Counted from the stretch's first letter, positions 10,428 to 19,256 are shown. The stretch: DNA of 64,000 nt from Xanthomonas phaseoli pv. phaseoli (GCA_022749655.1 CP094243.1:3596001-3660000); one strand, 5' to 3'. Notes: generated by a model from the letters alone, not told the origin. Numbers and translations: made by a program.

Positions 10428-11822
10428 ATGACGGTGGTCAGCGTTGAACATGCGCTTGCGGGCAAGCTCCCGGAAGGCGGCGAAGTCACGGTACGGGGGT
10501 GGGTGCGCACCTTGCGCGGATCTGCCGGACTGGCCTTCATCAACGTGACCGACGGCTCGTGCTTCGCTCCGATCCAGGTGGTGGCCAACGACACCCTGCC
10601 CAATTTCGATGAGATCAAGCGGCTGACCAGCGGCTGCTCGCTGATCGCCAAGGGCGTGCTGGTCAAGTCGCAGGGAAAGGGCCAGTCGTTCGAGATCCAG
10701 GCCAGCGGCGTGGACATCGTCGGCTGGGTCGAAGACCCGCTGACCTACCCGATCCAGCCCAAGCCGATGACCCCGGAATTCCTGCGTGAAGTGGCGCACC
10801 TGCGCCCGCGCACCAACCTGTTCGGTGCGGTGACCCGCATCCGCAACTGCCTGGCGCAGGCGGTGCACCGCTTCTTCCACCAGAACGGCTTCAACTGGAT
10901 CAGCACACCGATCATCACCACCTCCGATGCGGAAGGCGCCGGGCAGATGTTCCGCGTCTCCACGCTGGACATGGTCAACCTGCCACGCGATGCCAGCGGC
11001 AATGTGGATTTCAGCCGCGACTTCTTCGGCAAGGAAACCTTCCTCACCGTGTCCGGCCAGCTCAACGTGGAGGCGTATTGCCTGGCGCTGAGCAAGGTCT
11101 ACACGTTCGGCCCGACCTTCCGTGCCGAGAACAGCCACACCACGCGCCACCTGGCCGAGTTCTGGATGATCGAACCGGAAATCGCCTTCGCGGACCTGGC
11201 CGAAGACGCGCGCCTGGCCGAACAGTTCCTCAAATACCTGTTCCGCGCGGTGCTCGATGAGCGCGGCGACGACCTGGCGTTCCTGGCCGAGCGCGTGGAC
11301 AAGAACGCGATCACCAAGCTCGAAGCGTTCATCAATGCGCCGTTCGAGCAGATCGACTACACCGACGCAGTGAAGCTACTGCAGAACGCCGGCAAGAAGT
11401 TCGACTTTCCGGTCGAATGGGGCCTGGACCTGCAGACCGAGCACGAGCGCTGGCTCACCGAAGAACACATCGGCCGCCCGGTGGTGGTGACCAATTACCC
11501 CGAGCACATCAAGGCGTTTTATATGCGCTTGAACGACGACGGCAAGACCGTCGCGGCGATGGACGTGCTGGCGCCGGGCATCGGCGAAATCATCGGCGGC
11601 AGCCAGCGCGAAGAGCGCCTGGATGTGCTCGACGCGCGCATGGCGCAGTTCGGCCTGGATAAGGAGCACTACAGCTGGTACCGCGATTTCCGTCGCTACG
11701 GCTCGGTGCCGCACGCCGGCTTCGGCCTGGGCTTCGAGCGGCTGGTGGTGTACGTGTGCGGGTTGAGCAACATTCGCGACGCGATCCCCTACCCGCGTGC
11801 GCCAGGCAGCGCGGAGTTCTAA
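10428..11822 (+). CDS. asnS: Asparaginyl-tRNA synthetase
   Basis: This class IIb synthetase charges tRNA-Asn with asparagine. The 464-aa protein has an N-terminal OB-fold anticodon domain ([13 protein letters not shown], residues 20-32). The catalytic domain shows motif 2 ([21 protein letters not shown]) and motif 3 ([14 protein letters not shown]). ATG at 10428 is in good context (GAGGAACAGTC before it). A run of small genes follows closely on the same strand. Confidence 0.97.
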   Translation: MTVVSVEHALAGKLPEGGEVTVRGWVRTLRGSAGLAFINVTDGSCFAPIQVVANDTLPNFDEIKRLTSGCSLIAKGVLVKSQGKGQSFEIQASGVDIVGWVEDPLTYPIQPKPMTPEFLREVAHLRPRTNLFGAVTRIRNCLAQAVHRFFHQNGFNWISTPIITTSDAEGAGQMFRVSTLDMVNLPRDASGNVDFSRDFFGKETFLTVSGQLNVEAYCLALSKVYTFGPTFRAENSHTTRHLAEFWMIEPEIAFADLAEDARLAEQFLKYLFRAVLDERGDDLAFLAERVDKNAITKLEAFINAPFEQIDYTDAVKLLQNAGKKFDFPVEWGLDLQTEHERWLTEEHIGRPVVVTNYPEHIKAFYMRLNDDGKTVAAMDVLAPGIGEIIGGSQREERLDVLDARMAQFGLDKEHYSWYRDFRRYGSVPHAGFGLGFERLVVYVCGLSNIRDAIPYPRAPGSAEF

Positions 11823-11823
11823 G

Positions 11824-12200
11824 GTGACGACCGCGCAGGCCACGGTCACGATGTACCGCCCGCTGGGGCCGGAGGAATACGCATTGGTGCGCGATTCCGG
11901 CTTCCGACGCTGGCCGCCGCGGTTGCCGGAGCAACCGATCTTCTATCCAGTCACCAACCAGCGCTACGCCGAGGAAATCGCGTCGCGCTGGAACGTCAGG
12001 ACAGCGGGGTTGGCTATGTTGCGCAGTTCGAGGTACGCGCAGCGTTTGTCGAACAGTACGCCATTCAAAAAGTCGGCGGCGCGCACCACACCGAGTGGTG
12101 GATTCCTGCCGAAGCCCTGGATGCGTTGAACGACAATAGCGTTGGCCTCATCGACATCATCGGTCACTACGATGCCCCGCCTGCGGAGCACAGTGCATGA
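11824..12200 (+). CDS. Conserved ~125-aa protein of the 'ADP-ribosylation/crystallin J1' type (frame broken)
   Basis: The N-terminal half reads MYRPLGPEEYALVRDSGFRR, then PPRLPEQPIFYPVTN. This matches a small conserved protein commonly labelled ADP-ribosylation/crystallin J1, whose real function is not established. The frame breaks near 11996-11998. One added base joins ASRWNV to QDSGVGYVAQFEVRAAFVEQ, and the frame then runs through HHTEWWIPAEALDALN to a TGA at 12198-12200. GTG at 11824 is chosen because GGAG precedes it; ATG at 11851 is possible. The stop overlaps the next start as ATGA, so the two genes are likely translationally coupled. Confidence 0.7.
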
Positions 12201-12502
12201 CGCTGTTTTTCGCACTGTGTTTTGTCGGTGTCGCCGTTGCAGGCCTCACCGCACTGCTGATCTTCTGGCCGCTGACCCTGGTGCACATGCGCGACCGCCA
12301 CCCGGAGGCGTTGGCCAGCTTCGGCGAAACGGCCTTCATCAGTCCCGTGGCGTTGCGCTGGTTGTTGGCGCGCCGTTACCGCAGCTATCGCGACAGTGCA
12401 CTGTCCGGTCTGGCCACACCCGCCTGGCTCTCGCTGCTCACCATCTTTTTCGGCCTGGGCATGGCGGCCCTGCTCGGCCTGCTTTCCAAGGTAATGCAAT
12501 GA
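12197..12502 (+). CDS. Small membrane protein, function unknown
   Basis: A 101-aa protein with two hydrophobic segments: residues 3-27 (FALCFVGVAVAGLTALLIFW) and about 78-97 (LSLLTIFFGLGMAALLGLL). Between them lies a basic region (RRYRSYRD). Its start overlaps the previous stop and its stop overlaps the next start at 12499, so it belongs to a four-gene unit after asnS. No family recognised. Confidence 0.75.
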   Translation: MTLFFALCFVGVAVAGLTALLIFWPLTLVHMRDRHPEALASFGETAFISPVALRWLLARRYRSYRDSALSGLATPAWLSLLTIFFGLGMAALLGLLSKVMQ

Positions 12503-12825
12503 CGAACTACGACGACACCCTGCAGGGCGCCCGCGACTCCTGGTGGCTGGCCACGATCGGCCGCACGCTGATCTGGGCACGCCTGCGCGTCAACGAAGCC
12601 GGCACCGCCGAGGTACTGGACAGCGACGGCAAGCCGCTGCCCTACGACAGCGAAGACAGCGCACGCGCAGCCTTGTTCGATGCCGAATTCGTGGCACTGG
12701 ACGGGCTGGACGAAGAAGACGCGCTCATCCGCGGTTTCTCGCTGCATGAAGTCTCGCCGCCCCAAGGTAACGAAGATGCCGAGCTGCGTGCGCGCATGGT
12801 CGTGAACATGGGCGGCCGCGCCTGA
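12499..12825 (+). CDS. Conserved hypothetical protein
   Basis: A 108-aa soluble, acidic protein (MTNYDDTLQGARDSWWLATI; DGLDEEDALIRGFSLHE). No signal peptide or membrane segment. The start ATG overlaps the upstream stop (CAATGA). The downstream PaiB-like gene begins one base after its stop. Close packing supports translation; no function can be assigned. Confidence 0.75.
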   Translation: MTNYDDTLQGARDSWWLATIGRTLIWARLRVNEAGTAEVLDSDGKPLPYDSEDSARAALFDAEFVALDGLDEEDALIRGFSLHEVSPPQGNEDAELRARMVVNMGGRA

Positions 12826-12826
12826 C

Positions 12827-13462
12827 ATGTACGCCCCGCGCGCATTCGCGCAGACCGATCTGGCCCTGCTGGACTGGCTGTTCGCGCGCGATGCATTTGT
12901 CACCCTGATCAGCCAGGGCGAGGATGGGCAGCCGGTGATCTCGCACCTGCCGGTGCTGTATCGGCGCGATGACCAGGATGTCGTGATCGAAGGCCATTGG
13001 GCACGCCCCAATCCGCAGGCACGCACTTTCGGCGATGCGGTCATGGTGTTGCAGGGCCCGCATGCCTATGTCTCGCCCACCTGGTACTTGGACAAGGACG
13101 CAGCTGCGCGCGTGCCCACCTGGAATTACGCGGTTGCGCACCTGCATGGACGCTGCAGCCAGGTGAGCGATGAAGACGCGTTGGGCAGTTTGATTGCGCG
13201 CATGAGCGCGCACTTCGAGCAGCGCGTGGGCAGTGATTGGCAGTTCGAAATGGAGCGCGACAGTCATCGCCGACAATTGCGCGGGCTGGTCGGCTTCCGC
13301 TTCGTTCCAAGCCGCATCGAGCTCACCTTCAAGCTGAGCCAGAACCATCCGGCCGGCAATCAACGCAGTGTCGCCCAGTTCCTGACGCAGCAAGCCGACC
13401 AAGACGCGCACGCGATCGCAGCATTGATGCAGGCGGCGATTGACGCCGATACGACGCGCTGA
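12827..13462 (+). CDS. PaiB-like FMN-binding protein
   Basis: The 211-aa protein belongs to the PaiB/FMN-binding split-barrel family, named for the Bacillus regulator PaiB. Family features are MYAPRAFAQTD at the N-terminus, LPVLYRRDD, AYVSPTWYLDK, PTWNYAVAHLHGR and a C-terminal LSQNHPAGNQRSVAQFL. It may bind FMN and act on small molecules; a regulatory role is only inferred from the family name. It is the last gene of the unit that begins after asnS. Confidence 0.85.
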   Translation: MYAPRAFAQTDLALLDWLFARDAFVTLISQGEDGQPVISHLPVLYRRDDQDVVIEGHWARPNPQARTFGDAVMVLQGPHAYVSPTWYLDKDAAARVPTWNYAVAHLHGRCSQVSDEDALGSLIARMSAHFEQRVGSDWQFEMERDSHRRQLRGLVGFRFVPSRIELTFKLSQNHPAGNQRSVAQFLTQQADQDAHAIAALMQAAIDADTTR

Positions 13463-14182
13463 GGCGGCCGCATTTACACCTCGAACGGCCAGTCACCAAA
13501 CGGCTGGGGCGCGTCGGCCACACGGCCGACCGACGCCTGCATCGGCCCGCGCACAGGTCATTGCAGGTGTCCCCCACTTCGCCAGAAATCGCCCTTCGCG
13601 ACGCTCATGGCATGAGCAGTAGTTTGCCGGCCCGGTCATGTCGAGCATTCGCTCCAGCCATCGAATCGACTCCAGACTGCCGCCTTGCGCGCCGGCAACG
13701 GCATCTTTCGACATACTCATCTGCAGCGCCTGCACTGCGCCCTTCGCGTTCGAATGCGAGCCTGTTCTCGTACATGTTCACCAAAACCGATAGCTCTCCA
13801 AGAGCAGCTAAAAAAGCGTAGCGAGCAGCCGTCAGGTGGGCGCGGACGGCGCGCTCAGAACCCCAGTGTACGAGTGGTGGCACACGCCGATCCCGAGCAC
13901 CAGCCGCGCCCGCCTAGTGGCTACGCAGTGGTTTTGTCAGCTGCTCTAAATCGACGTGCTTTTGCGCGAAGACTGCCTGCATCGCGCGTTCGATCGGCTC
14001 AGAACGCGCGGCCTCGCAGATCAGACACCACGCTCAGCCAGTCGTTCATGGCGGCCTTGCCATTGCCGGCCCTGGAGAGCGCGCCAGCCGAATCGGCGCT
14101 TTTGGCGCTCAGAAATGTGTCCACGCCGATGTACCGCAGTGCATTGCCAGGACGCCTCAGCCAGCACGGCGCATGTGCTGCG
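13463..14182. other. Intergenic region with a MITE-like element and possible coding relic
   Basis: This 720-base stretch has no intact gene that I can support. Minus-strand frames over 13496-13800 give protein-like pieces in different frames (VLVNMYENRLAFERE; GSLESIRWLERMLDMTG), which could be a decayed gene. A MITE-like element occupies 13801-13947. The part from 13948 to 14182 shows nothing clear. Confidence 0.5.
13801..13947. repeat. MITE-like element, copy 1
   Basis: The element begins AGAGCAGCTAAAAAAGC and ends GTTTTGTCAGCTGCTCT, imperfect terminal inverted repeats. Its interior (GTAGCGAGCAG, GTCAGGTG, GCGCGGACGGCGCGCTCAGA, GTACGAGTGG) matches copy 2 at 26484-26625 closely. It encodes no protein. 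The terminal bases differ between copies but change together on both ends. Confidence 0.8.
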
Positions 14183-14869
14183 CTACGCATCCTCGGATGA
14201 CTCGCCGCTACCGTCGATCGCTGCTTCAAGCGGAGAAAGGCCCTGCGCGATCGCATAACGGGTCAACTGCGCGATGCTTTGGATATTGAGCTTCAACATG
14301 CAGTTTTCGCGATGCGTCCCCACCGTCTTCACGCTCAGATGCAAGCGGTTGGCGATCTGCCTGGTGGACAGACCCTCCGAATAGAGCTGCACGATTTCCC
14401 GCTCGCGTGAGGTCAGTCGGGTGTAGGCAGAATCGGCCTTGGCAGCTCGACGCAACCCGGCGATCAGCGAACGCGACATCTGCGGGCTGATGTAGGTCTG
14501 ATCCTGGATGACGCATTGAATCGCCCGCAGCAATTCGGCGAAGCGGCTGGTTCGCGCCAGATACGCCTTGGCGCCAGCTTCGAAGACTGCGCTGGCCTGC
14601 GTACAGGCATCGGACGGAGCGATACAGATTGCCCGGCTATTGGGGCTGCGCTGCATCAAGCGCCGCGTCAGATCGATACCATTGAGGCCGGGCAGCAGCA
14701 CATCCACCAGCACGATATCAGGCTGCTCTCTGGCGGCGATCTGAAGACATGCCAGGCCGTCTTCCGCATGCCCTACCACTTCGATACCGGGAACCTTTTG
14801 CAGCAAAGCGACCATCCCCTCCACAAGGATGGTGCGATCGGCAGCGACGACGATACGTGTCTTCATCAT
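14183..14869 (-). CDS. NarL/FixJ-family response regulator (orphan)
   Basis: The 228-aa protein has a receiver domain (1-120) with phosphoacceptor D56 in DIVLVDVLLPGLNG. A LuxR-type helix-turn-helix follows at about 155-215 (LTSREREIVQLYSEGLSTRQ, then ANRLHLSVKTVGTHRENCM). ATG at 14867-14869 (MMKTRIVVAADRTILVEGMV) is chosen because GAGGG lies five bases upstream; the open frame continues 5' without family similarity. No histidine kinase gene is adjacent. Its neighbour is the DUF2589/GH108 operon in the same orientation 371 bases upstream, which it might regulate, but nothing shows this directly. Confidence 0.9.
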   Translation of the reverse strand: MMKTRIVVAADRTILVEGMVALLQKVPGIEVVGHAEDGLACLQIAAREQPDIVLVDVLLPGLNGIDLTRRLMQRSPNSRAICIAPSDACTQASAVFEAGAKAYLARTSRFAELLRAIQCVIQDQTYISPQMSRSLIAGLRRAAKADSAYTRLTSREREIVQLYSEGLSTRQIANRLHLSVKTVGTHRENCMLKLNIQSIAQLTRYAIAQGLSPLEAAIDGSGESSEDA

Positions 14870-15240
14870 ACCCTCTGGTGCACGAATGGGGACCGCGCTG
14901 TGCAGCGGCTTGCATGCGGCGCGCTGCAGCGAATCGGCAGATGCTCGGCAGGAGCACTTGAGCGAGCTTGTCACACGCTCATCTCCGGGCCATCGGTCTT
15001 GAACTGATTTGGCGAGCCTCGGATGCTGGTATCGACAGCGCTGCAGATCTCGCTGAGGCACCGTGACGGGTGCGCCTGCCTGAAGTGTGTTATGCAATTT
15101 GCGCAACCGCCGAAGCGAGCTATGCCGCACGACGCGAAAGCGTGCTGCCACCTGATGTCCGGCAGGCTGTGGCAAACCGCACTCCACGGACGGCCAGAAA
15201 AAGCGCATGCGCGTGATGAGCGCATCTCATGCGCGAAAGA
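14870..15240. other. Intergenic region upstream of the response regulator gene
   Basis: These 371 bases separate the response regulator start from the end of the membrane-protein gene. I find no supported gene, terminator hairpin with a T-run or repeat. The response regulator promoter presumably lies in the left part. Confidence 0.45.
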
Positions 15241-16236
15241 TCACGAATCGTCTGACATCATCTGCCTGGCAAGGCCGGTCAGTTGCTGGCGCACCTGATC
15301 CAGGCGCGGATCCGCCTGCATCTCACGCTGCAGGTCCAGCAGACCTGCGGCAAGTTCGCCCCGCGCACGGATGCTCTCCGATTCGGCCGACACACGCTGC
15401 GACTGCATCGCGGCGGCTTGTTGGCCGGAATCGCCGCGCACGACCGTTTCCATGACCTCGACCATGCGTTGCAGCAGGCGATACACCGCGCTTGCCGAGA
15501 AGCCGCCCATCATCGCCAATGCGGGCTTTCCGAATGCGCCCAGGCTGCTTTCGGCAAAGAGATTCTCCGGAAGCAACTCCACCAGGATCAGGCCAGCGAT
15601 GAGACCGAGGATCATACGTGCGGCATAGGAGGAATCGAAGCGCGGGTCGTATGTCGCGTCGGCAACGTAACGATGGGCCTGGAACAACGCGGAAAACGCT
15701 GCACCGAGTCCGGCGCAGGCCAGGATGAACATCACATTCCAGCCTAGCGTGCTCCCCGAGGAATCGAGGAAGCCCAACGTGATGTTGCGCTCGTTCACCA
15801 GGCTGGACATCGCCAGCCCGACCACTGAGGCCAGGCAACCGACCGAGGTCAAGGTCAAGGTGCGGATCAACGGAATCGGCCCCAGCCAGCGCAACCAACC
15901 GCCGCGCAGGCGCTCGCGCTCGATCAGCACCACCGCCTGCGGCGTTGCCGGCTGGATCGCACGCACCAGCTGTCGGTGCAGACCGGCCAATTCGCGCGCG
16001 CCAGCTTCGCCGTGCAAGGAAGCGCCAGGCATCACGCGCAGCTCTGCCAGCCGGCCAGGCAGATCGGGAGACATTGCCAGCCCTTGCTTCAGTGCGTAAG
16101 ACACCATCGCCCGGCATTCGAGCTCCAGTTGCTCGAGCACGCTGGAAAATGCCGGCCCGCCGACTTCCGCCGGCGGGACCGGGCGGGCCACTGCGCGTTG
16201 TCGTAGGCCGCCGCGCCTATTGGCTCGCTTCCACAT
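15241..16236 (-). CDS. Membrane protein with four predicted helices and a C-terminal helical tail
   Basis: The 331-aa protein has a soluble N-terminal region (1-115), then hydrophobic segments near 118-145 (LTSVGCLASVVGLAMSSLV), 162-184 (WNVMFILACAGLGAAFSALF), 204-226 (ILGLIAGLILVELLPENL) and 234-256 (PALAMMGGFSASAVYRLL). The tail (260-331) is polar and probably coiled coil. No family recognised. AAGGA precedes the ATG at 16236. It is the last gene of the minus-strand operon starting with the muramidase gene at 19793. Confidence 0.8.
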   Translation of the reverse strand: MWKRANRRGGLRQRAVARPVPPAEVGGPAFSSVLEQLELECRAMVSYALKQGLAMSPDLPGRLAELRVMPGASLHGEAGARELAGLHRQLVRAIQPATPQAVVLIERERLRGGWLRWLGPIPLIRTLTLTSVGCLASVVGLAMSSLVNERNITLGFLDSSGSTLGWNVMFILACAGLGAAFSALFQAHRYVADATYDPRFDSSYAARMILGLIAGLILVELLPENLFAESSLGAFGKPALAMMGGFSASAVYRLLQRMVEVMETVVRGDSGQQAAAMQSQRVSAESESIRARGELAAGLLDLQREMQADPRLDQVRQQLTGLARQMMSDDS

Positions 16237-16275
16237 AAATGAGGTCCTTACTGGCAGCCACGCAGCTGCGACACC

Positions 16276-17019
16276 TCAAGGCATCCGTTCGAACAGCGTC
16301 GTCTCTCGCTGCCCCTTCAACAGCAATGCAAGCTCGGCACTGCCATCTGCACGAACCTGCAGACTGGCCAGGGCGTCACTGAGCTGGCGGCAATAGCCTC
16401 TATCGTTGGCCACGACCCAGGCATTCAACGCACCTGCGGCACGCCCGGCGTAGCGCACTTCCACCTGGCAATCCCGTGGCGCGCCATAACGCAGGCGACC
16501 GAGAACGTCTCCCGGACGGACGCTGGTGGCCACGATCTCCAGCTGCGCGGAAATCAGCCCCGCCGCGCGCCAGCGCCCGGCTTCGGCCAATCCGGCACTG
16601 CTCTGATTCAGGGCAACGACCAACGGCGAGGCGCTGCCAGGCAAGGTGAGCTGCACCCCGGGCGCGCCACTCTCCGCTACCTGGAGTTGGGCAAGCCCGC
16701 CGGCCAGCGCGTCGCAGAATTTGCCGCCATTGCGCGACAGCAACGCGTACCCGTCCGGCTGCGCGCGTAACTCGAGCGCGCAATTGTAGGGAGGCCCGAA
16801 TCGCAGATCCGCCACCTGGGCACCCTCGACTCCAGGCGCGCGCGCACTCAGACGGACGTAGACCGGGCCGGTACTGCCGCTGGCGGACAGGATGCCGCGC
16901 CAGTCACCCGCCGGAATCCCGCCCGCGGGAGCTGCCTGCGCCGCAGTCAGCGAAAGACACAGGGCAAGCGCCGAGGTGATGCGCAAAATGTGATGCCGAT
17001 ACCGATGTTGACCAGACAT
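16276..17019 (-). CDS. Secreted protein with two duplicated cysteine-containing domains
   Basis: A 247-aa protein with a signal peptide (about 1-29, ending LCLSLTAAQAAPA). The mature part appears to be an internal duplication. LRFGPPYNCALELR ... GGKFCDALAGGLAQLQV in the first half aligns with LRYGAPRDCQVEVRY ... RGYCRQLSDALASLQV in the second. Each half has two cysteines that could form a disulfide. No family recognised. GGAG stands before the ATG. The start overlaps the 3' end of the preceding small gene by 116 bases. A periplasmic binding role is a guess only. Confidence 0.8.
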   Translation of the reverse strand: MSGQHRYRHHILRITSALALCLSLTAAQAAPAGGIPAGDWRGILSASGSTGPVYVRLSARAPGVEGAQVADLRFGPPYNCALELRAQPDGYALLSRNGGKFCDALAGGLAQLQVAESGAPGVQLTLPGSASPLVVALNQSSAGLAEAGRWRAAGLISAQLEIVATSVRPGDVLGRLRYGAPRDCQVEVRYAGRAAGALNAWVVANDRGYCRQLSDALASLQVRADGSAELALLLKGQRETTLFERMP

Positions 17020-17242
17020 GAAAAAGCTCCGAGAAGAAATTGGAAACAGCGGAAAGATCGATCACGCTGCCGCTCAGCACACCGAACGCAGCGATGACCA
17101 GCACAATAACCAGGCAAATGATGAAGATGGATCGCAGCTTGCGCCGGGACTGCCGACGGAGATCTGCGTGCAGGGTGGCCACATCGGTCCCCAGCCGCTC
17201 GGCGACCGCCCGGGCGTCGGCGTCCGATAGCAGCAGCCTCAC
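16904..17242 (-). CDS. Small single-span membrane protein
   Basis: GTG at 17240-17242 overlaps the preceding stop (GTGA), a strong sign of coupling. The 112-aa product has a basic region (LRRQSRRKLR, about 32-41), one membrane helix (IFIICLVIVLVIAAFGVLSG, about 43-62) and a C-terminal region. The last ~38 codons overlap, in another frame, the signal peptide of the next gene. Such a long overlap is unusual and could reflect a missed base near the end, though no repaired frame is obvious. Function unknown. Confidence 0.55.
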   Translation of the reverse strand: MRLLLSDADARAVAERLGTDVATLHADLRRQSRRKLRSIFIICLVIVLVIAAFGVLSGSVIDLSAVSNFFSELFHVWSTSVSASHFAHHLGACPVSFADCGAGSSRGRDSGG

Positions 17243-17712
17243 CGCTGCGCTCCTGGATCGGATAGTGGCACGTCCATGAACGGATGCAGCGTCCACTCCT
17301 TCAATGCGACACCATCGAACCAAAGCACGCCATGCGGACGCTCGGTTCCTTGGTAGCTGATCTTCAGCGTATGCCCCGGCGTACGGCCATCTGGCGGCGC
17401 AACACGCAATGCCAGCCCCGGGGCACCGTCGGTCTGCGTGACCGGCTCTATCTGCACTTGCAGCGTCAACGAAAACTCGCTGATTTGCTGCAGCCGCAGC
17501 GCACGCAATTGGCAGACGGGAATGGAAAGCAGGGTTGCCGTTTCGGACTGCACCGTTTGCTCACCGTCCACGCACTGCACCCACAGGTCGCAGGCGGCCA
17601 CCGCGGCATTTACAACTGCGGCGTGCCGCTGGCGGCACCGCTGTTGCGCGCGTCGAACAGCCTGGTCGAGCAGCTCCACGAAAGCGTCAAGGCAATAGCT
17701 TGCACGTGCCAT
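17239..17712 (-). CDS. Hypothetical protein in the DUF2589/GH108 operon
   Basis: A 157-aa protein without signal or membrane segment. The N-terminal 40 residues are helical and Ala/Arg-rich (CLDAFVELLDQAVRRAQQRC). The rest looks beta-rich (QVQIEPVTQTDG; LKISYQGTERPHGVLWFDG). The ATG directly abuts the upstream stop (TAGATG). I recognise no family. Alternating hydrophobic strands and its place next to DUF2589 genes suggest it acts with them. Confidence 0.75.
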   Translation of the reverse strand: MARASYCLDAFVELLDQAVRRAQQRCRQRHAAVVNAAVAACDLWVQCVDGEQTVQSETATLLSIPVCQLRALRLQQISEFSLTLQVQIEPVTQTDGAPGLALRVAPPDGRTPGHTLKISYQGTERPHGVLWFDGVALKEWTLHPFMDVPLSDPGAQR

Positions 17713-17973
17713 CTAAGCCTCCGTCAGCCAGACCGGCTTGCGCTTGAACCCGACGTGGTAGCACAACCATTGCAGCACGACCTGGTGCTCGCCCAACTGC
17801 AGGATATTGAAGCTCTTCTCGACCCCGAGAATCGCTCCCCTGGGCGCTTCGCTGAGACAGCGATTGAGTAACTGCTGCGCGGCCTCGACTTGCTCGGCAG
17901 TCTGCATTTTTGCCGGGTTGTCGCTGCCGACGACGATGCGCTTGATGAAACTGACTTCTGACAAATCCATCAT
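17713..17973 (-). CDS. Small conserved hypothetical protein
   Basis: An 86-aa protein starting MMDLSEVSFIKRIVVGSDNP. The start is ATG at 17971-17973 or the next codon. A helical part (AEQVEAAQQLLNRCLSEAPRG) is followed by a short hydrophobic stretch (HQVVLQWLCYHVGFKRKPVW). It abuts the next gene without spacer. No family recognised. Its position between two DUF2589 genes and the 157-aa gene implies membership of the same functional unit. Confidence 0.7.
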   Translation of the reverse strand: MMDLSEVSFIKRIVVGSDNPAKMQTAEQVEAAQQLLNRCLSEAPRGAILGVEKSFNILQLGEHQVVLQWLCYHVGFKRKPVWLTEA

Positions 17974-18019
17974 CGGCAACGACTCGGGTTAGGAAAAGTA
18001 CGGGACGCAACAGCGACGC

Positions 18020-18637
18020 TTACGGAACCGGCACGGGCGCGGTGACTTTGCGTGGGGCCGCAGCGGTCTGCAGGATGTCGAGCACACGCGACAGGCCTTC
18101 GGGCGTGCCGCGATCTTCGGCGTGCAGCGCGACGTGATACTTGGCCGAGTTATCCGAAGAGCGGGTATTTTCCTTATGGCTGGACACAGAGCCCTGCACG
18201 TTGACCTTGGCCTTGAAGACGCCCCAGCCGACGCTGGCCTCCAGATCCACCTTAAGACTCTTGTCTTCGGCTTCCTTCTCCGAGAAAGAGGATTTGACTT
18301 CCATATCGAAGGTCACGTCCACGGTCTGAATGCTCAGGTTGGGGACGTTGACAAGGGTCAGCAGCGGCACGACGATCTCGACTTCTTCCTCGGCCATCCC
18401 GGTGCCGCTGGGGTCTTCGACCGGGCGCTTGAATTTGAACTGCGCGGTGCGCGTGCCGCCGTTCCCGTTGGGATCTGCAGGGTCGGTCGGCGGCAGAAAG
18501 CCGATGACCTTGATGAAGTCGGCGGTGGCCCGTGCCAGCATGACCTGCGCATCGCAGGCTGCACGCAACGGGGCGCCGATCAGGTCTGCCATCGGCAGGC
18601 CCTTGAATTGGTCGGACATGTTGACGATATCGCTCAT
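18020..18637 (-). CDS. DUF2589 family protein B
   Basis: A 205-aa protein with the DUF2589 pattern: GLPMADLIGAPLRAACDAQV at residues 13-32, a FIKVIGF helix end, a KFKRPVED strand, then VPLLTLVNVPNLSIQTVDV and a long amphipathic strand region (FDMEVKSSFSEKEAEDK ... GWGVFKAKVNVQGSVSSHKE). The family has no known biochemical role. AGGAGA lies upstream of the ATG. DUF2589-A ends 24 bases before the start. The pair likely arose by duplication. Confidence 0.85.
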   Translation of the reverse strand: MSDIVNMSDQFKGLPMADLIGAPLRAACDAQVMLARATADFIKVIGFLPPTDPADPNGNGGTRTAQFKFKRPVEDPSGTGMAEEEVEIVVPLLTLVNVPNLSIQTVDVTFDMEVKSSFSEKEAEDKSLKVDLEASVGWGVFKAKVNVQGSVSSHKENTRSSDNSAKYHVALHAEDRGTPEGLSRVLDILQTAAAPRKVTAPVPVP

Positions 18638-18661
18638 GGTGTTCTCCTGAAGAACGGTTGT

Positions 18662-19215
18662 TTAGGAAAAACGGTAACCGCGGGAGCTACTCCCCTTGAC
18701 CGTCTTGAACACACCTTGCGATTGCGCAAGGCGATTGATGAGACGTGCCACGCCCTCGGTCGGCTCGCTGCCTTCCACGCGCAACACGACGTGAACCGCG
18801 CTGTTTCGCGCATTTTTGCGTTGGAGCCGAGGTCGATGCCGATCTGGCCCGGCAGCGCCGGCGGCTTGGGATGCCAGTCTTCGACGGCGGCCGGAACCGC
18901 CAGCGAGTCCGGCAATACGGCTTCGTCCAGCTCGCTGAGTTCGCCGAGCTGTGCATCGAAACTGATCTCTACATCCTTGATCCGCAGGACGTTGGACGAC
19001 ACCAGCGGCAACAGCGGTGCCCGATACAGGTCTTCATCGTTCTCACCCGCTTCCGGGTGCTGCGACGGCAAGCGGATCAAGACGCTTCTGGGGCGGTTGT
19101 CTTCGTCGAAGAACGCACCCAGGTTGGCCATCTGGTGTTGCTCGATCCGATCCTGGGCATCGATGACCGCGCCGGCCAGTGCTTCGATCAGATCATTGAG
19201 GGATATCTGCGCCAT
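18662..19215 (-). CDS. DUF2589 family protein A (reading frame broken)
   Basis: The N-terminal part matches its neighbour and the family: LNDLIEALAGAVIDAQDRIE, later LYRAPLLPLVSSNVLRIKDV and EISFDAQLGE. The frame breaks in a five-T run at 18813-18817. One more base gives a normal C-terminus: GIDLGSNAKNARNSAVHVVL, then ARLINRLAQSQGVFKTVKGS and a TAA at 18662-18664, 184 aa. Read as given, the frame runs to 18634 with Cys/Arg-rich nonsense. It lies 41 bases after the muramidase gene in the same operon. Confidence 0.8.
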
Positions 19216-19256
19216 GTCGGGCTCGTCAGTCGGAAGTGTCGCTGGCCGTTACCGGC

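Noticed and set aside
18634..18661. Overlap of the two DUF2589 genes
   Set aside because: The overlap results from the frameshift at 18813-18817. The repaired frame ends at 18662, leaving a 24-base gap.
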